A stretch of 38,276 bases of DNA from Micromonospora sp. CPCC 205371 (lineage in GTDB: Bacteria; Actinomycetota; Actinomycetes; Mycobacteriales; Micromonosporaceae): contig NZ_JAIBNX010000042.1 in NCBI RefSeq assembly GCF_026130045.1, forward strand, positions 2,882 through 41,157, in the 5' to 3' direction. This document shows, piece by piece, positions 1 to 7,416 of the stretch. The position numbers and the translations under genes are program-made. Within the stretch, counting starts at the first letter, position 1; each line of letters opens with the position of its first letter. The notes below the pieces were generated by a model, which had not been told where the DNA came from, did no database searches, and saw only the letters and a list, made by a program, of their open reading frames with translations.

Positions 1-107
1 CGGGGGCGGTGACACTGGGCGCACGGGGGTTCCCCGCCGGGGGTCAACCCGGCGATCGCGCCGGGCTGGCCCGGCGCGGGCTGCGGTCCGCCTCCTCGGC
101 GGACGCC

Positions 108-183
108 GATCAAGGGCAATCGCATGGATCAAGGGCGAATGCACGTGGAAACGAGATCCAACCACGAGCATTTGCCCTTGATC
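108..183. repeat. Intergenic hairpin repeat with an extra half copy
   Basis: The element GATCAAGGGCGAATGC at 127-142 is followed by its near-exact reverse complement at 168-183. The pairing extends inward through CGTGG (144-148) and CCACG (162-166), giving a stem of about 22 bp with a 13-base loop. A further copy of the arm, GATCAAGGGCAAT, lies just outside at 108-120. It sits about 80 bases beyond the end of the nearest minus-strand gene. It could be a dispersed REP- or MITE-like element or a transcription terminator; one window cannot decide. The rest of 1-261 holds only GC-rich, partly tandem sequence (a GCGCGGCGGCCG unit at 201 and 230) and no supported gene. Confidence 0.6.
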
Positions 184-261
184 GTCGGCAGAAGGGGCGG
201 GCGCGGCGGCCGGGCGGCGGGAAGGCCGGGCGCGGCGGCCGAAAGGCCGGGCGGCGGGGGG

Positions 262-1395
262 TTACGGGAGGGAGCGGAGGTCTAGGGTTTGCCACTCGGG
301 GGTTTGTGGGTTGCCCCTTGACCACCACAGCAGGCCGCCGCGGCTCAGGACCATTCCGGCGTCGTCCGCTACCACCGCGCTGGCGCCTGAGCGTAGGTCG
401 TAGAGGAGTAGGCGCTGTGTGGTCAGGTCGGTGCCCTGTGACAGGACCTCGAAGCGGTCGAGCAGCGCCACGTCGATCACCGACGCCGTTGCCGCGCCGT
501 CCGCTACCGGCCGCCGGTCGGTGCCGTCGGGGCGTATCAGGTCGATGCGGGCCGGGCCGTTGCCCGCGAGTACGAGCACCCGGCACCAGGCGGGACTGCA
601 TGTGACCAGCTCGGTGGCGGCGGCCGCGACCGTGGTGACCTTGCCCGTGCCGAGGTCGCGCAGCTCGACCGGGCCGCTCTGCCCGCTGCCCGCGCTGACC
701 AGCCACGGCCATGCCGACAGTGCCCACGCGCCCGGCTGGGTGCGCACCGTGACCTCGCCGCCGGCCAGTCTCGCCGAACGCACCTCGGTGACCTGGTCCT
801 GGCCGGGCGCGACGGATACCCAGTACAGGCGGCCGGCGTCGATCACCATGTCGTACTGGGAGTTGAAGAAGACCACGTCACCCGTGTCGCCTGTGATCTT
901 GCGGGGCGCGCCACCCGTCACGTTGGCGGTCCACATCTCGGTGCGAGCCGCGCCGGCGTCCGTGGTGACCGACTCGGCCCAGGCCAGCTCGTCGCCCGCC
1001 CGGGTGAAGCCGCTGAACTGGGGGCTCCCACCGACCGGCAGCCGGCGCAGCTCGCGTACCGCCCCGGCGGCGTCGCGCAGTACCAGCCGGAGCACTGTGC
1101 CGCCCGGGTCGGTGGCGGTGCCGATGGAGGTGCCCGCGTCCAGCAGGTACGCCGGGCTGTAGGGCGCGCCGTCGGGCAGTACGCCGGGGATGCTGGCGCG
1201 CGTCGCGTCCGGCCAGACCTGGTCGACCGTGCGGATCTGCGCTGACCCGGCCGGCTCGGAGCCGTTCGGCGAGAGCGCGAGCAGGGTACCGGCAGCGGCG
1301 AGCGCGGCCGCCAAGGCGATCACCCCGCCGAGCGGCGCGCGGGATCGCCTTGGTGCCGGTGGGGTGGCCACCTGTGGTCCGGAGACCAGGGTCAC
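262..1395 (-). CDS. Membrane-anchored propeller-like protein of unknown function
   Basis: A 377-residue protein with a short Pro/Arg-rich cytoplasmic start, one transmembrane helix at about residues 22-41 and a long extracytoplasmic part. That part has spaced short repeats (LRLVLRDAAG, YWVSVAPG, LYDLRSGA, LLWWSRGN) typical of TolB/WD40-like beta-propellers. No catalytic motif is visible. The GTG start overlaps the stop of the upstream HAD gene by 4 bases, so the two are probably translationally coupled and co-transcribed. A ligand-binding or sensory role at the cell envelope is possible, but the sequence does not show a function. I am confident of the gene and less sure of the fold. Confidence 0.8.
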   Translation of the reverse strand: MTLVSGPQVATPPAPRRSRAPLGGVIALAAALAAAGTLLALSPNGSEPAGSAQIRTVDQVWPDATRASIPGVLPDGAPYSPAYLLDAGTSIGTATDPGGTVLRLVLRDAAGAVRELRRLPVGGSPQFSGFTRAGDELAWAESVTTDAGAARTEMWTANVTGGAPRKITGDTGDVVFFNSQYDMVIDAGRLYWVSVAPGQDQVTEVRSARLAGGEVTVRTQPGAWALSAWPWLVSAGSGQSGPVELRDLGTGKVTTVAAAATELVTCSPAWCRVLVLAGNGPARIDLIRPDGTDRRPVADGAATASVIDVALLDRFEVLSQGTDLTTQRLLLYDLRSGASAVVADDAGMVLSRGGLLWWSRGNPQTPEWQTLDLRSLP

Positions 1396-2285
1396 GGGCG
1401 GGACCTTCGTCGGCGCATCGCCAGGCCAGCGGTGATCGCGCCAGCGAGCACGCCGGTCGCCAGCGTCGCGGGTACCGCGATCTTGGCGGCCTTGCGCCCG
1501 GTGCGGAAGTCGCGCACGTCCCAGCCACGCGTGCGGGCCTCGGCGCGCAGCGCTGTGTCCGGATTGACGGCGACAGCGTGCCCGACCGCCGAGAGCATCG
1601 GGATGTCGTTGGAGGAGTCGCTGTATGCCGTGCAGCGGCTCAGGTCGAGGCCTTCCACCGCGGCGAGCTGGGCGATCGCGTCGGCCTTGGCCGGGCCGTG
1701 CATGAGGTCGCCGACGAGGCGGCCGGTGTACGCGCCGTCGCGCACCTCGGCGACGGTGCCGATCGCGCCGGTGAGGCCGAGCCGCTGGGCGATAACCCGG
1801 CCGAGCTCGACCGGGGCGGCGGTGACGAGCCAGACCCGCTGACCGGCGTCAAGGTGTAGCTGTGCGAGGGCACGCGTGCCGGTCCAGATGCGTTCGGCCA
1901 TCAGCTCGTCGAAGATCTCCTCGCTGAGCCGTTCCATGTCCTCGACGAGCCAGCCCTCGACGAACGCGAGCGCCGCGTTCTTGGCCTGCGACATCTGGCC
2001 GTGGTTTTCCCGGGCCATCAGGCGGAACTTGGCCTGCTGCCACCCATACCGGACGAGGTCGCCTGTGGTCAGGTACTTGCGTGCGGCCAGCCCGCGGGCG
2101 AACCAGTAGATCGAGGCGCCCTGCATCATCGTGTTGTCGACGTCGAAGAACGCGGCGGCGGACTGGTCGGGCGGCACGGTGAGGGCCGCTTCCAGGTCGG
2201 TCGCGGCCCAGCCTGCGGTGTGTCCGTGCGCGTCGGTGCTGACGGTCACCTTGTGGTTACCGGCAGCCCTGCGAATGCGGGGCAC
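1392..2285 (-). CDS. HAD-IB family phosphatase (SerB-like)
   Basis: A 297-residue haloacid dehalogenase-type hydrolase. Motif I is DVDNT (residues 48-52, with the nucleophilic Asp first), motif II is in LVTAAP, and motif III/IV is YSDSSNDIPML. These are the marks of the IB branch, which includes phosphoserine phosphatase and related membrane-associated enzymes; the substrate is not apparent. A hydrophobic C-terminal stretch followed by MRRRRSRP suggests membrane attachment. I chose the GTG at 2285 because GGGAGG lies 7 bases upstream; the open frame continues further, but its extra residues are low-complexity Arg/Pro. It follows the rsbN-like gene after a terminator-like hairpin and is coupled to the next gene. 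Confidence 0.87.
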   Translation of the reverse strand: MPRIRRAAGNHKVTVSTDAHGHTAGWAATDLEAALTVPPDQSAAAFFDVDNTMMQGASIYWFARGLAARKYLTTGDLVRYGWQQAKFRLMARENHGQMSQAKNAALAFVEGWLVEDMERLSEEIFDELMAERIWTGTRALAQLHLDAGQRVWLVTAAPVELGRVIAQRLGLTGAIGTVAEVRDGAYTGRLVGDLMHGPAKADAIAQLAAVEGLDLSRCTAYSDSSNDIPMLSAVGHAVAVNPDTALRAEARTRGWDVRDFRTGRKAAKIAVPATLATGVLAGAITAGLAMRRRRSRP

Positions 2286-2354
2286 GCGCGAACCTCCCTC
2301 TGCGTCGCTCTCATGCGAGGGTAGCGGGCAAGGCTGTGTCAGTTCGATATTGAT

Positions 2355-2382
2355 CAGGGGCCGTCCAGATGGACGGCCCCTG
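2355..2382 (-). terminator. Perfect 12-bp stem-loop after the rsbN-like gene
   Basis: CAGGGGCCGTCC pairs perfectly with GGACGGCCCCTG around an AGAT loop. It lies 16 bases past the rsbN-like stop codon and before the HAD gene. There is no T run, as is common in actinobacteria, so it may terminate only partly. Confidence 0.75.
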
Positions 2383-2397
2383 AATCGCGCCGAACGG

Positions 2398-3465
2398 TCA
2401 GCCGAGAAGGTCGTCGAGAATCCGGCCGAGCCCGTCGATGATGCCGCCCTCATCGGACGCGGACGGGCTGGGGTTGGGCTGCGCCGGCGCGGAGCCGGAC
2501 GGCGTCGCCCCAGGCTCCGACGGCCCGGCTCCCGGTGCCGTGGACGGGTCGTTCTCGGTGCGGCCGGGTGCCGTCTGTCCGCTGTCTCGCTCGCCGGTCT
2601 GGGAGCCTTGGCCGGTCTCGCCGTTGCCGGAGCCGGACGCGGACACGCAGGACGCCGGCTTCGGGCCGAGCCCATCAGCCTCTCCGCTGGCCGCCGCGCC
2701 GCAGGAGAGCGTGGTGCGCAGGCCCTTGGAGCGCTGGCTCACGTCGCCGAGCAGGTCGAGCGACGACACGGCCCGCTCACGCTCGGCGCCGGAGGCGGTC
2801 GAGAGCATCCCGGTGAGGTCGGCGCGCTGCTGGCTGACGAACGTGTCGATCGCGTCGAGCGCCACCACGTCGCCGCGTTGCACAGCCGACGTGGTCAGCA
2901 ACTTCACGCCGTCGCGGGTGTCGGCGTCCATGTCGCCGAGCGCGCCAGCGAAGCTGGAAGAATCGCCACTTACGGCCGCGGCCTCCGCGACGCGCGTGCG
3001 GGCGAAGCTGAGCAGTAGCTGGCCACGCGTCACGTCGGAGCGGGCGAGCGCGAGCTGCGTGCGCTCCGTCGACCGCTTGACGCCGTACAGCGCATCGCCG
3101 GGCATCGCCTGCTCGCTGGCCGCCGAGGCGCCGGAGACGGTCACGATGCCGACGGCCACCCCAACGATCACCAGCCTTGGCGCGCGCCGGCGCCAGACGG
3201 CACGACGCTGCTGCCGGGACTCCTGCTCTTCGGGCTCGACCGCGGTGCTGCCGATGCCGTCGCGTTCGGCCGTGGCAACCAGCATGGCGCGCAGGCCGGT
3301 GCGGAACTCCGGATCGATCTCGACGGACGGCTGGAGTGCGGTCAGCCGATCGCGCACCGCGACGAACCCGGCGAGCTCGCCGTCGGCGTTCTCGACGCCG
3401 TTGGTTTCGTCCAGGAGCTGCGCGAAGCGCTCGGCGCGCCGGCGGTTGAAGACATTCATGGTCAC
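2398..3465 (-). CDS. rsbN: RsbN-like anti-sigma factor with DUF5667-type extracytoplasmic region
   Basis: A 355-residue single-pass membrane protein predicted to sequester the ECF sigma factor encoded just upstream. The cytoplasmic N-terminus reads NRRRAERFAQLLDE, resembling the sigma-binding start of Streptomyces RsbN. One transmembrane helix lies at about 98-117, followed by a helical DUF5667-like region (about 118-235) and a Pro/Ser/Gly-rich tail. The GTG at 3465 is 8 bases after a GGAGG; an ATG two codons later is the alternative. In Streptomyces, RsbN inhibits sigma-BldN and its gene adjoins bldN. Here it follows the sigma gene after 190 bases containing a BldN-type promoter. The name rests on neighbourhood and the N-terminal pattern. 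Confidence 0.82.
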   Translation of the reverse strand: MTMNVFNRRRAERFAQLLDETNGVENADGELAGFVAVRDRLTALQPSVEIDPEFRTGLRAMLVATAERDGIGSTAVEPEEQESRQQRRAVWRRRAPRLVIVGVAVGIVTVSGASAASEQAMPGDALYGVKRSTERTQLALARSDVTRGQLLLSFARTRVAEAAAVSGDSSSFAGALGDMDADTRDGVKLLTTSAVQRGDVVALDAIDTFVSQQRADLTGMLSTASGAERERAVSSLDLLGDVSQRSKGLRTTLSCGAAASGEADGLGPKPASCVSASGSGNGETGQGSQTGERDSGQTAPGRTENDPSTAPGAGPSEPGATPSGSAPAQPNPSPSASDEGGIIDGLGRILDDLLG

Positions 3466-3589
3466 CGCGGGCACCTCCCTTCGCTGGTCACGACTGCGCG
3501 GCCGGCGTCCTCGCCGGCCGGGGCGACGGCAGCGGAATCCTGGGATCGAGCCAGGGGGGAGGCCAGGGCCGTCGCCGGTCGCATCCTGA

Positions 3590-3618
3590 CAAACGCGCTT
3601 CCGGGATGATGGGTTACG
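3590..3618 (-). promoter_or_regulatory. Candidate sigma-BldN promoter of the rsbN-like gene
   Basis: Read on the minus strand, CGTAAC (3618-3613) and CGTTTG (3595-3590) are separated by 17 bases. The published sigma-BldN consensus is CGTAAC and CGTTGA about 16 bases apart. The -35 is an exact match; the -10 differs at two positions and the spacing by one base. It would give a leader of roughly 110-120 bases before the GTG at 3465. It implies that the sigma factor drives its own inhibitor. Confidence 0.6.
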
Positions 3619-3655
3619 GGCTTGACCGTCAGACAATTACCAACCGTGATCGGCG

Positions 3656-4606
3656 TCACGGCTGAAACCCGTCGGGCAGCAGCCGGGCGAGGGCGCGCAC
3701 CGCACGGTATTGGAGAGCCTTGATCGCGCCCTCGTTTTTCCCCATTGCTTTGGCGGTCTCGGCGACCGAGAAGCCCTGCAGGAAGCGCAGCACGATGCAC
3801 TCCTGCTGCTCGGGGTTGAGCTGCTTGACGGCGGTGAGCAGGGCGACGTTGGTGATGTGGTCGACGACGGCGGCCTCGGGGCTGCCCTCCGGCCCGCGAT
3901 CTTCGCGATCCGCGTCCAGTACGTCACCCGTCGTGACCTCCAGGCGGTACCGGCCGGACTTGAAGTGGTCGGCGACCAGGTTGCGTGCGATGGTCACCAG
4001 CCAGGCGCCGAGGTCACGGCCCTGCCAGGTGAAGGAGCCGATGCGCTTGAGGGCGCGCAGGAACGTGTCGGAGGTCAGGTCTTCGGCGAGTTGCCGGTTG
4101 CCGACCCGGAAGTAGACGAACCGGAACACGGTGTCGACGTACCGGTCGTAGATCAGCCCGAACGCCTCGGCCTCGCCTGCTTGGGCACGCTCGACCAGCG
4201 CCCACACCTCGGCCGCCGCGTCAGAGGGGTCCGGGCGATCCGGGTACCTGGTGGGGGCGCCGTTGCCCGTGCCGGCGGAGTCGGCGGGGCGCACGACCGG
4301 CAGTACGGCCGTGTCGGAGTCGGTGGTGCGCGTGCCGGGGTCGGCCGGGTTGTGCCCGGGAGCCGGCTGCGCGGGCATGGTGGGCCGCCCGGGCGTGGAG
4401 ACGCCGCCGCGCATCGGCTTGGCATTGGTGCCCGAGGGCGTGTGCCGGCCGGGGACCTCATTGAGGGGCGGGCGGTTGCGCGTGCGCCGGGTGTCCATGT
4501 CGTTCTTCATGACGTGGCGCAGCGCGCGGAGGCCGTCGGCGAGCGCAATTCGCGCGGCGCGTTCCTCGCGGCTCACTAGCCGGCCGGCGTACACGTATGC
4601 CGTCAC
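3656..4606 (-). CDS. bldN: ECF RNA polymerase sigma factor, BldN-like
   Basis: A 316-residue group IV sigma factor. Region 2 is at about 144-221 (DRYVDTVFRFVYFRVGN, LAEDLTSDTFLRAL, WLVTIARNLVADHF) and region 4 at about 256-312 (NPEQQECIVLRFLQGFSVAE, then the AMGKNEGAIKALQ helix-turn-helix). About 140 residues of Pro/Thr-rich sequence precede region 2. Streptomyces BldN also carries an N-terminal extension and is processed from a pro-form, so processing is plausible here. The GTG at 4606 has GGAGGAGG just upstream; the longer open frame to 4684 lacks such support. The RsbN-like gene downstream and rex-hem nearby match the Streptomyces bldN locus. Its role would be developmental control of surface-protein genes. 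Confidence 0.85.
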   Translation of the reverse strand: MTAYVYAGRLVSREERAARIALADGLRALRHVMKNDMDTRRTRNRPPLNEVPGRHTPSGTNAKPMRGGVSTPGRPTMPAQPAPGHNPADPGTRTTDSDTAVLPVVRPADSAGTGNGAPTRYPDRPDPSDAAAEVWALVERAQAGEAEAFGLIYDRYVDTVFRFVYFRVGNRQLAEDLTSDTFLRALKRIGSFTWQGRDLGAWLVTIARNLVADHFKSGRYRLEVTTGDVLDADREDRGPEGSPEAAVVDHITNVALLTAVKQLNPEQQECIVLRFLQGFSVAETAKAMGKNEGAIKALQYRAVRALARLLPDGFQP

Positions 4607-4742
4607 TGCCCCTCCTCCGTATCCGCGCACAGCGTCATCAACGGGTGTGTGCCTGCCTTCACGGGGCATGCCATTTGGCGACACACACCCGTGAGGTGCT
4701 GTTGCGGTGCGTTATCGGGCACAGCGGCCTCCTCGGGGTGAG

Positions 4743-4778
4743 GGGTGTCGACTCACGGCAAAAGGGGTGAGCCGACCC
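4743..4778. repeat. Imperfect inverted repeat upstream of the bldN-like gene
   Basis: GGGTGTCGACTCAC (4743-4756) can pair with GTGAGCCGACCC (4767-4778), with a two-base bulge and one mismatch, around a 10-base loop. It lies about 140 bases upstream of the sigma-factor start. It could be a leader hairpin or a protein-binding site. Confidence 0.4.
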
Positions 4779-4818
4779 AGAGATAATAGGGCCAACATCA
4801 CCCACGTGTGCGGAGTCC

Positions 4819-4833
4819 GTTACACAGAGCGGA
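4819..4833. promoter_or_regulatory. Possible BldD-type box
   Basis: GTTACACAGAGCGGA matches seven of the nine fixed positions of the BldD consensus nTnACnC(A/T)GnGTnAn. Streptomyces bldN is a known direct BldD target, which makes a site here reasonable. The match is incomplete, and whether this organism has BldD is an assumption. Confidence 0.3.
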
Positions 4834-4980
4834 ATTATTTGCGGATCGTGGCGGGATAAGTCGCACACACTGTGCGTCGTCGCCTTCCCGACAGGCGGTT
4901 TCGCCTAGATGAGACCTCGTTCGGGGGAACAACACGGGTGGCACCGCGACACGCCCGAATGGGCTGGGTCACATTACCCT

Positions 4981-6543
4981 GTGACGGTGCAAGCACCCCC
5001 GAACTTGTCTGGCTACGTCCGCCGGGCTGCCGAGGCGGGCCCCGAGCGCCCAGCGTTGATCTGGCACGACCAGGTCGTGACCTGGGGCGATCTCGACGCG
5101 CGGATCGACGTGGCGGCTCGTGGGCTGGCCGCGCTCGCGCCGGCGCCGACCGCAGGGCATCCCGCCCGCGTGGCGATCGCGTTGCCGAATACCCCAGATT
5201 TCGCGGTCGCGTTCTTCGGTGCCTTGCGCGCCGGACTGGTGGCCGTGCCGGTCAATCCGGAATTCACCGCGCGGGAACTGCGACATGTGCTCGCCGACTC
5301 GGCGGCCGCCATCCTGCTCTGCGGTGAGCAGGTTCAGGAGACCGTGGGCGGTATCCACGGGGAACTGCCGGCGTTGTCGACGGTACGAACGAGCGTGTCG
5401 GACTGGCGTGATGCCGCACCAGCGCGCGAGGCTGGCGGTGACGACCTGGCCGTGCTGCTCTATACGTCCGGCACCGAGGGGCGCCCAAAGGGCGCCATGC
5501 TGTCGCACCGCGCCCTGATCGCAAACCATGAGCAGGTCGCGCGCGTGGCGCCGACCGTGGTCGGCCCCGACGACGTGTTGCTGCTCGCGGTGCCGCTTTT
5601 CCACGCGTACGGGTTGAACTCCGGCCTGGGTGCGGTGGCGTTCCACGGGGCGTGCGGCGTGCTGATGGAGCGTTTCGACCCGGCGGCATCCCTGGAGATC
5701 ATCGCCCGCACGCACGTCACGGCCGTGATCGGTGTGCCGTCGATGTACGTCGGGTGGTCGCTGCTGCCCGACCTGGGTGAGTCGATGGAGTCGGTGCGCT
5801 TCGCGGCGTGCGGGGCGGCGCCGCTGGAGGCGTCCACGGCATCCCGGTTCACCGAGGCGACCCGGCACCCGGTGTTCGTGGGCTACGGGCTGACCGAGAC
5901 CGCGCCCGTTTTGACGTCGACGCTGGTGAGCCCGGTGCCGAAGGTGGGTTCGATCGGGCGGCCGATCCCCGGTGTCGAGCTGCGGCTGGTCGGCGCGGGC
6001 GGGGAAAACCTCTGGCACGACGGCACGGTGGACCCCGAGGCCGAAGACGAGCTGGAGCTCGAATTGGAGTCGCCGGGCACCGACCCCGGCGAGATCGTCG
6101 TGCGCGGCGCCAACCTCTTCTCCGGGTACTGGCCGGACGGGCGGGACGGGCCGGACGGGGACGGCTGGTGGGCCACGGGTGACGTCGCGTACGCCGACGC
6201 GGACGGCGACCTCTTCCTGGTCGACCGGCTCGGCGAGCTGATCCTGGTCAGCGGCTTCAACGTGTATCCGCACGAGGTCGAGCAGGTGCTCGCCGCGCAC
6301 CCGGCCGTCGCCGAGGCGGCGGTGATCGGCGCGCCGCACCCGTACACCGGCCAGACCGTCCGGGCGTACGTCGTGCGGGCGCCCGGCGCCGATCCGACGG
6401 TCGACGATCTGCTGCGGCACTGCGAGCGCAACCTGGCTCGGTTCAAGTGCCCGACCGCGGTGGAGTTCGTCGAAGAACTGCCGCATTCGCCCACAGGTAA
6501 GGTTCGGAAGACACTGCTGAGATCGGAGCATGGTCGTGTCTGA
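4981..6543 (+). CDS. Acyl-CoA ligase (AMP-binding, fatty-acid-CoA ligase type)
   Basis: A 520-residue ANL-superfamily enzyme that would adenylate a carboxylic acid and transfer it to CoA. Visible motifs are the phosphate loop LLYTSGTEGRPKGAMLSH, GYGLTET, WWATGDVAYADADGDLF, the hinge ELILVSGFNVYPHEVE and the C-terminal lysine region HSPTGKVRKTLL. An acidic insertion (EAEDELELELESPG) before the hinge is unusual. The GTG at 4981 is where homology-like sequence begins; no Shine-Dalgarno is visible, so a leaderless mRNA is possible. The frame is open back to an ATG at 4909, but those residues look non-native. It overlaps the glutaredoxin-like gene by 8 bases. The acyl substrate cannot be read from the sequence. 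Confidence 0.87.
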   Translation: MTVQAPPNLSGYVRRAAEAGPERPALIWHDQVVTWGDLDARIDVAARGLAALAPAPTAGHPARVAIALPNTPDFAVAFFGALRAGLVAVPVNPEFTARELRHVLADSAAAILLCGEQVQETVGGIHGELPALSTVRTSVSDWRDAAPAREAGGDDLAVLLYTSGTEGRPKGAMLSHRALIANHEQVARVAPTVVGPDDVLLLAVPLFHAYGLNSGLGAVAFHGACGVLMERFDPAASLEIIARTHVTAVIGVPSMYVGWSLLPDLGESMESVRFAACGAAPLEASTASRFTEATRHPVFVGYGLTETAPVLTSTLVSPVPKVGSIGRPIPGVELRLVGAGGENLWHDGTVDPEAEDELELELESPGTDPGEIVVRGANLFSGYWPDGRDGPDGDGWWATGDVAYADADGDLFLVDRLGELILVSGFNVYPHEVEQVLAAHPAVAEAAVIGAPHPYTGQTVRAYVVRAPGADPTVDDLLRHCERNLARFKCPTAVEFVEELPHSPTGKVRKTLLRSEHGRV

Positions 6544-6778
6544 ACCACGCCTCACCTTGATCACCCGACCCGGGTGCCACTTGTGCGACGTCGCCAAAGA
6601 GGCGATCGAGCGGGTGGCCACACAGACCGGGACGCAATGGGTCGAGGTCGACCTCACGGGTGACCGGGAGCTGGAGGCGGAGTACGGCGACCGGGTGCCC
6701 GTGACGCTGCTCGACGGCAAGGAGCACGGCTTCTGGCGGGTCGAGGAGCAGCGACTGATCCGGGACCTGAGCAAGTGA
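6536..6778 (+). CDS. Glutaredoxin-like protein
   Basis: An 80-residue thioredoxin-fold protein with a CxxC redox motif near the start (RPGCHLC), a cis-Pro loop (DRVPVTLL) and a C-terminal helix. It resembles the short 'glutaredoxin family' proteins of actinobacteria, which may use mycothiol or NADPH-linked partners rather than glutathione; that is family knowledge, not shown here. The GTG at 6536 is preferred because GGAG (6525-6528) lies 7 bases upstream. The ATG at 6530 is only 1 base from that signal. The gene overlaps its neighbours on both sides (8 and 4 bases), implying co-translation with the acyl-CoA ligase and the HAD phosphatase. Confidence 0.85.
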   Translation: MSEPRLTLITRPGCHLCDVAKEAIERVATQTGTQWVEVDLTGDRELEAEYGDRVPVTLLDGKEHGFWRVEEQRLIRDLSK

Positions 6779-7416
6779 CTCGTGAGCACCTTGTCTGGGA
6801 CTGGAACGGCACACTGCTCGACGATCTGTCCCTTGTCGTCTCCGCGACGAATGCGGCGTTCGCGAGCGTCGAAGGGCCGGTGGTCACGCCCGACGAGCAT
6901 CGCCGCGACTTCCGGCGCCCGGTGGTCGACTACTACATCGGGGCGCTGGGGCGGCCGGTCGACGAGGTCGAGTTCGCGCGGCTCGACAAGATCTTTCACG
7001 AGAGTTACCGCATGGGCCTCGCCACCTGCGGCCTGACCGCCGACGCGTTGACCGCGATGCGGGCCTGGGCGGGCACGCAGTCGCTGCTGTCCATGTGGTT
7101 CCACGAAGAGCTCGTGCCGACGATCGAGACGTACGGCCTGACCCCGATGTTCAACCGGGTCGACGGGTTGCGGAGCACCGTCGGCGGTGACCTCAAGGCC
7201 GGCCATCTCCAGCGACACCTGGTAGAGCTGGGCATCGCGGGCGAGTCGGTGGTGCTGATCGGCGACTCGGTCGACGACGCGCACGCCGCCGCTTCTGTCG
7301 GTGCCGCGTGCGTGCTCTACACCGGCGGGTTCACCGATCCGGAGCGATTGCGCGCGGTTGGCGTGCCGGTCGCCGACACCTTGACCGAAGCGGTGGCCCT
7401 GGCGTCAGCCGCGTAG
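6775..7416 (+). CDS. HAD-IA family phosphatase
   Basis: A 213-residue hydrolase. Motif I is VWDWNGTLLDD (Asp9 of the D-W-N-G-T signature would be the nucleophile), with a helical cap after it and motif IV IGDSVDDAHAA near the C-terminus. Phosphoglycolate phosphatase-like enzymes have this layout, but Trp in the DxNGT motif and the unremarkable cap leave the substrate open. The GTG start overlaps the glutaredoxin stop as GTGA. At the 3' end it overlaps the converging response-regulator gene by 12 bases, leaving no room for a conventional terminator between them. Confidence 0.87.
   Translation: MTREHLVWDWNGTLLDDLSLVVSATNAAFASVEGPVVTPDEHRRDFRRPVVDYYIGALGRPVDEVEFARLDKIFHESYRMGLATCGLTADALTAMRAWAGTQSLLSMWFHEELVPTIETYGLTPMFNRVDGLRSTVGGDLKAGHLQRHLVELGIAGESVVLIGDSVDDAHAAASVGAACVLYTGGFTDPERLRAVGVPVADTLTEAVALASAA

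Larger units (their letters stand above)
4607..4980. promoter_or_regulatory. Divergent regulatory region between bldN-like gene and acyl-CoA ligase
   Basis: A 374-base gap without a supported gene. It is locally AT-richer (4780-4850) and should carry the promoters of both divergent genes. It holds the inverted repeat at 4743-4778, the BldD-like site at 4819 and an imperfect palindrome, GCACA-CAC-TGTGC, at 4863-4875. No convincing -35/-10 pair could be assigned by eye. Confidence 0.6.

Noticed and set aside
199-256. Tandem repeats as a CRISPR or minisatellite array
   Set aside because: Only two imperfect copies of a GC-rich unit with no regular spacers.
1-261. A gene running in from the left edge (open frames on both strands)
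   Set aside because: The translations are Arg/Gly-rich with no family resemblance, and the region contains a hairpin repeat and GC-rich tandem units.
4969-7284. Long minus-strand open frame (771 codons) opposite the acyl-CoA ligase, glutaredoxin and HAD genes
   Set aside because: Its translation is Arg/His/Gln-rich with no domain, and it lies antisense to three well-supported genes; typical of high-GC shadow frames.
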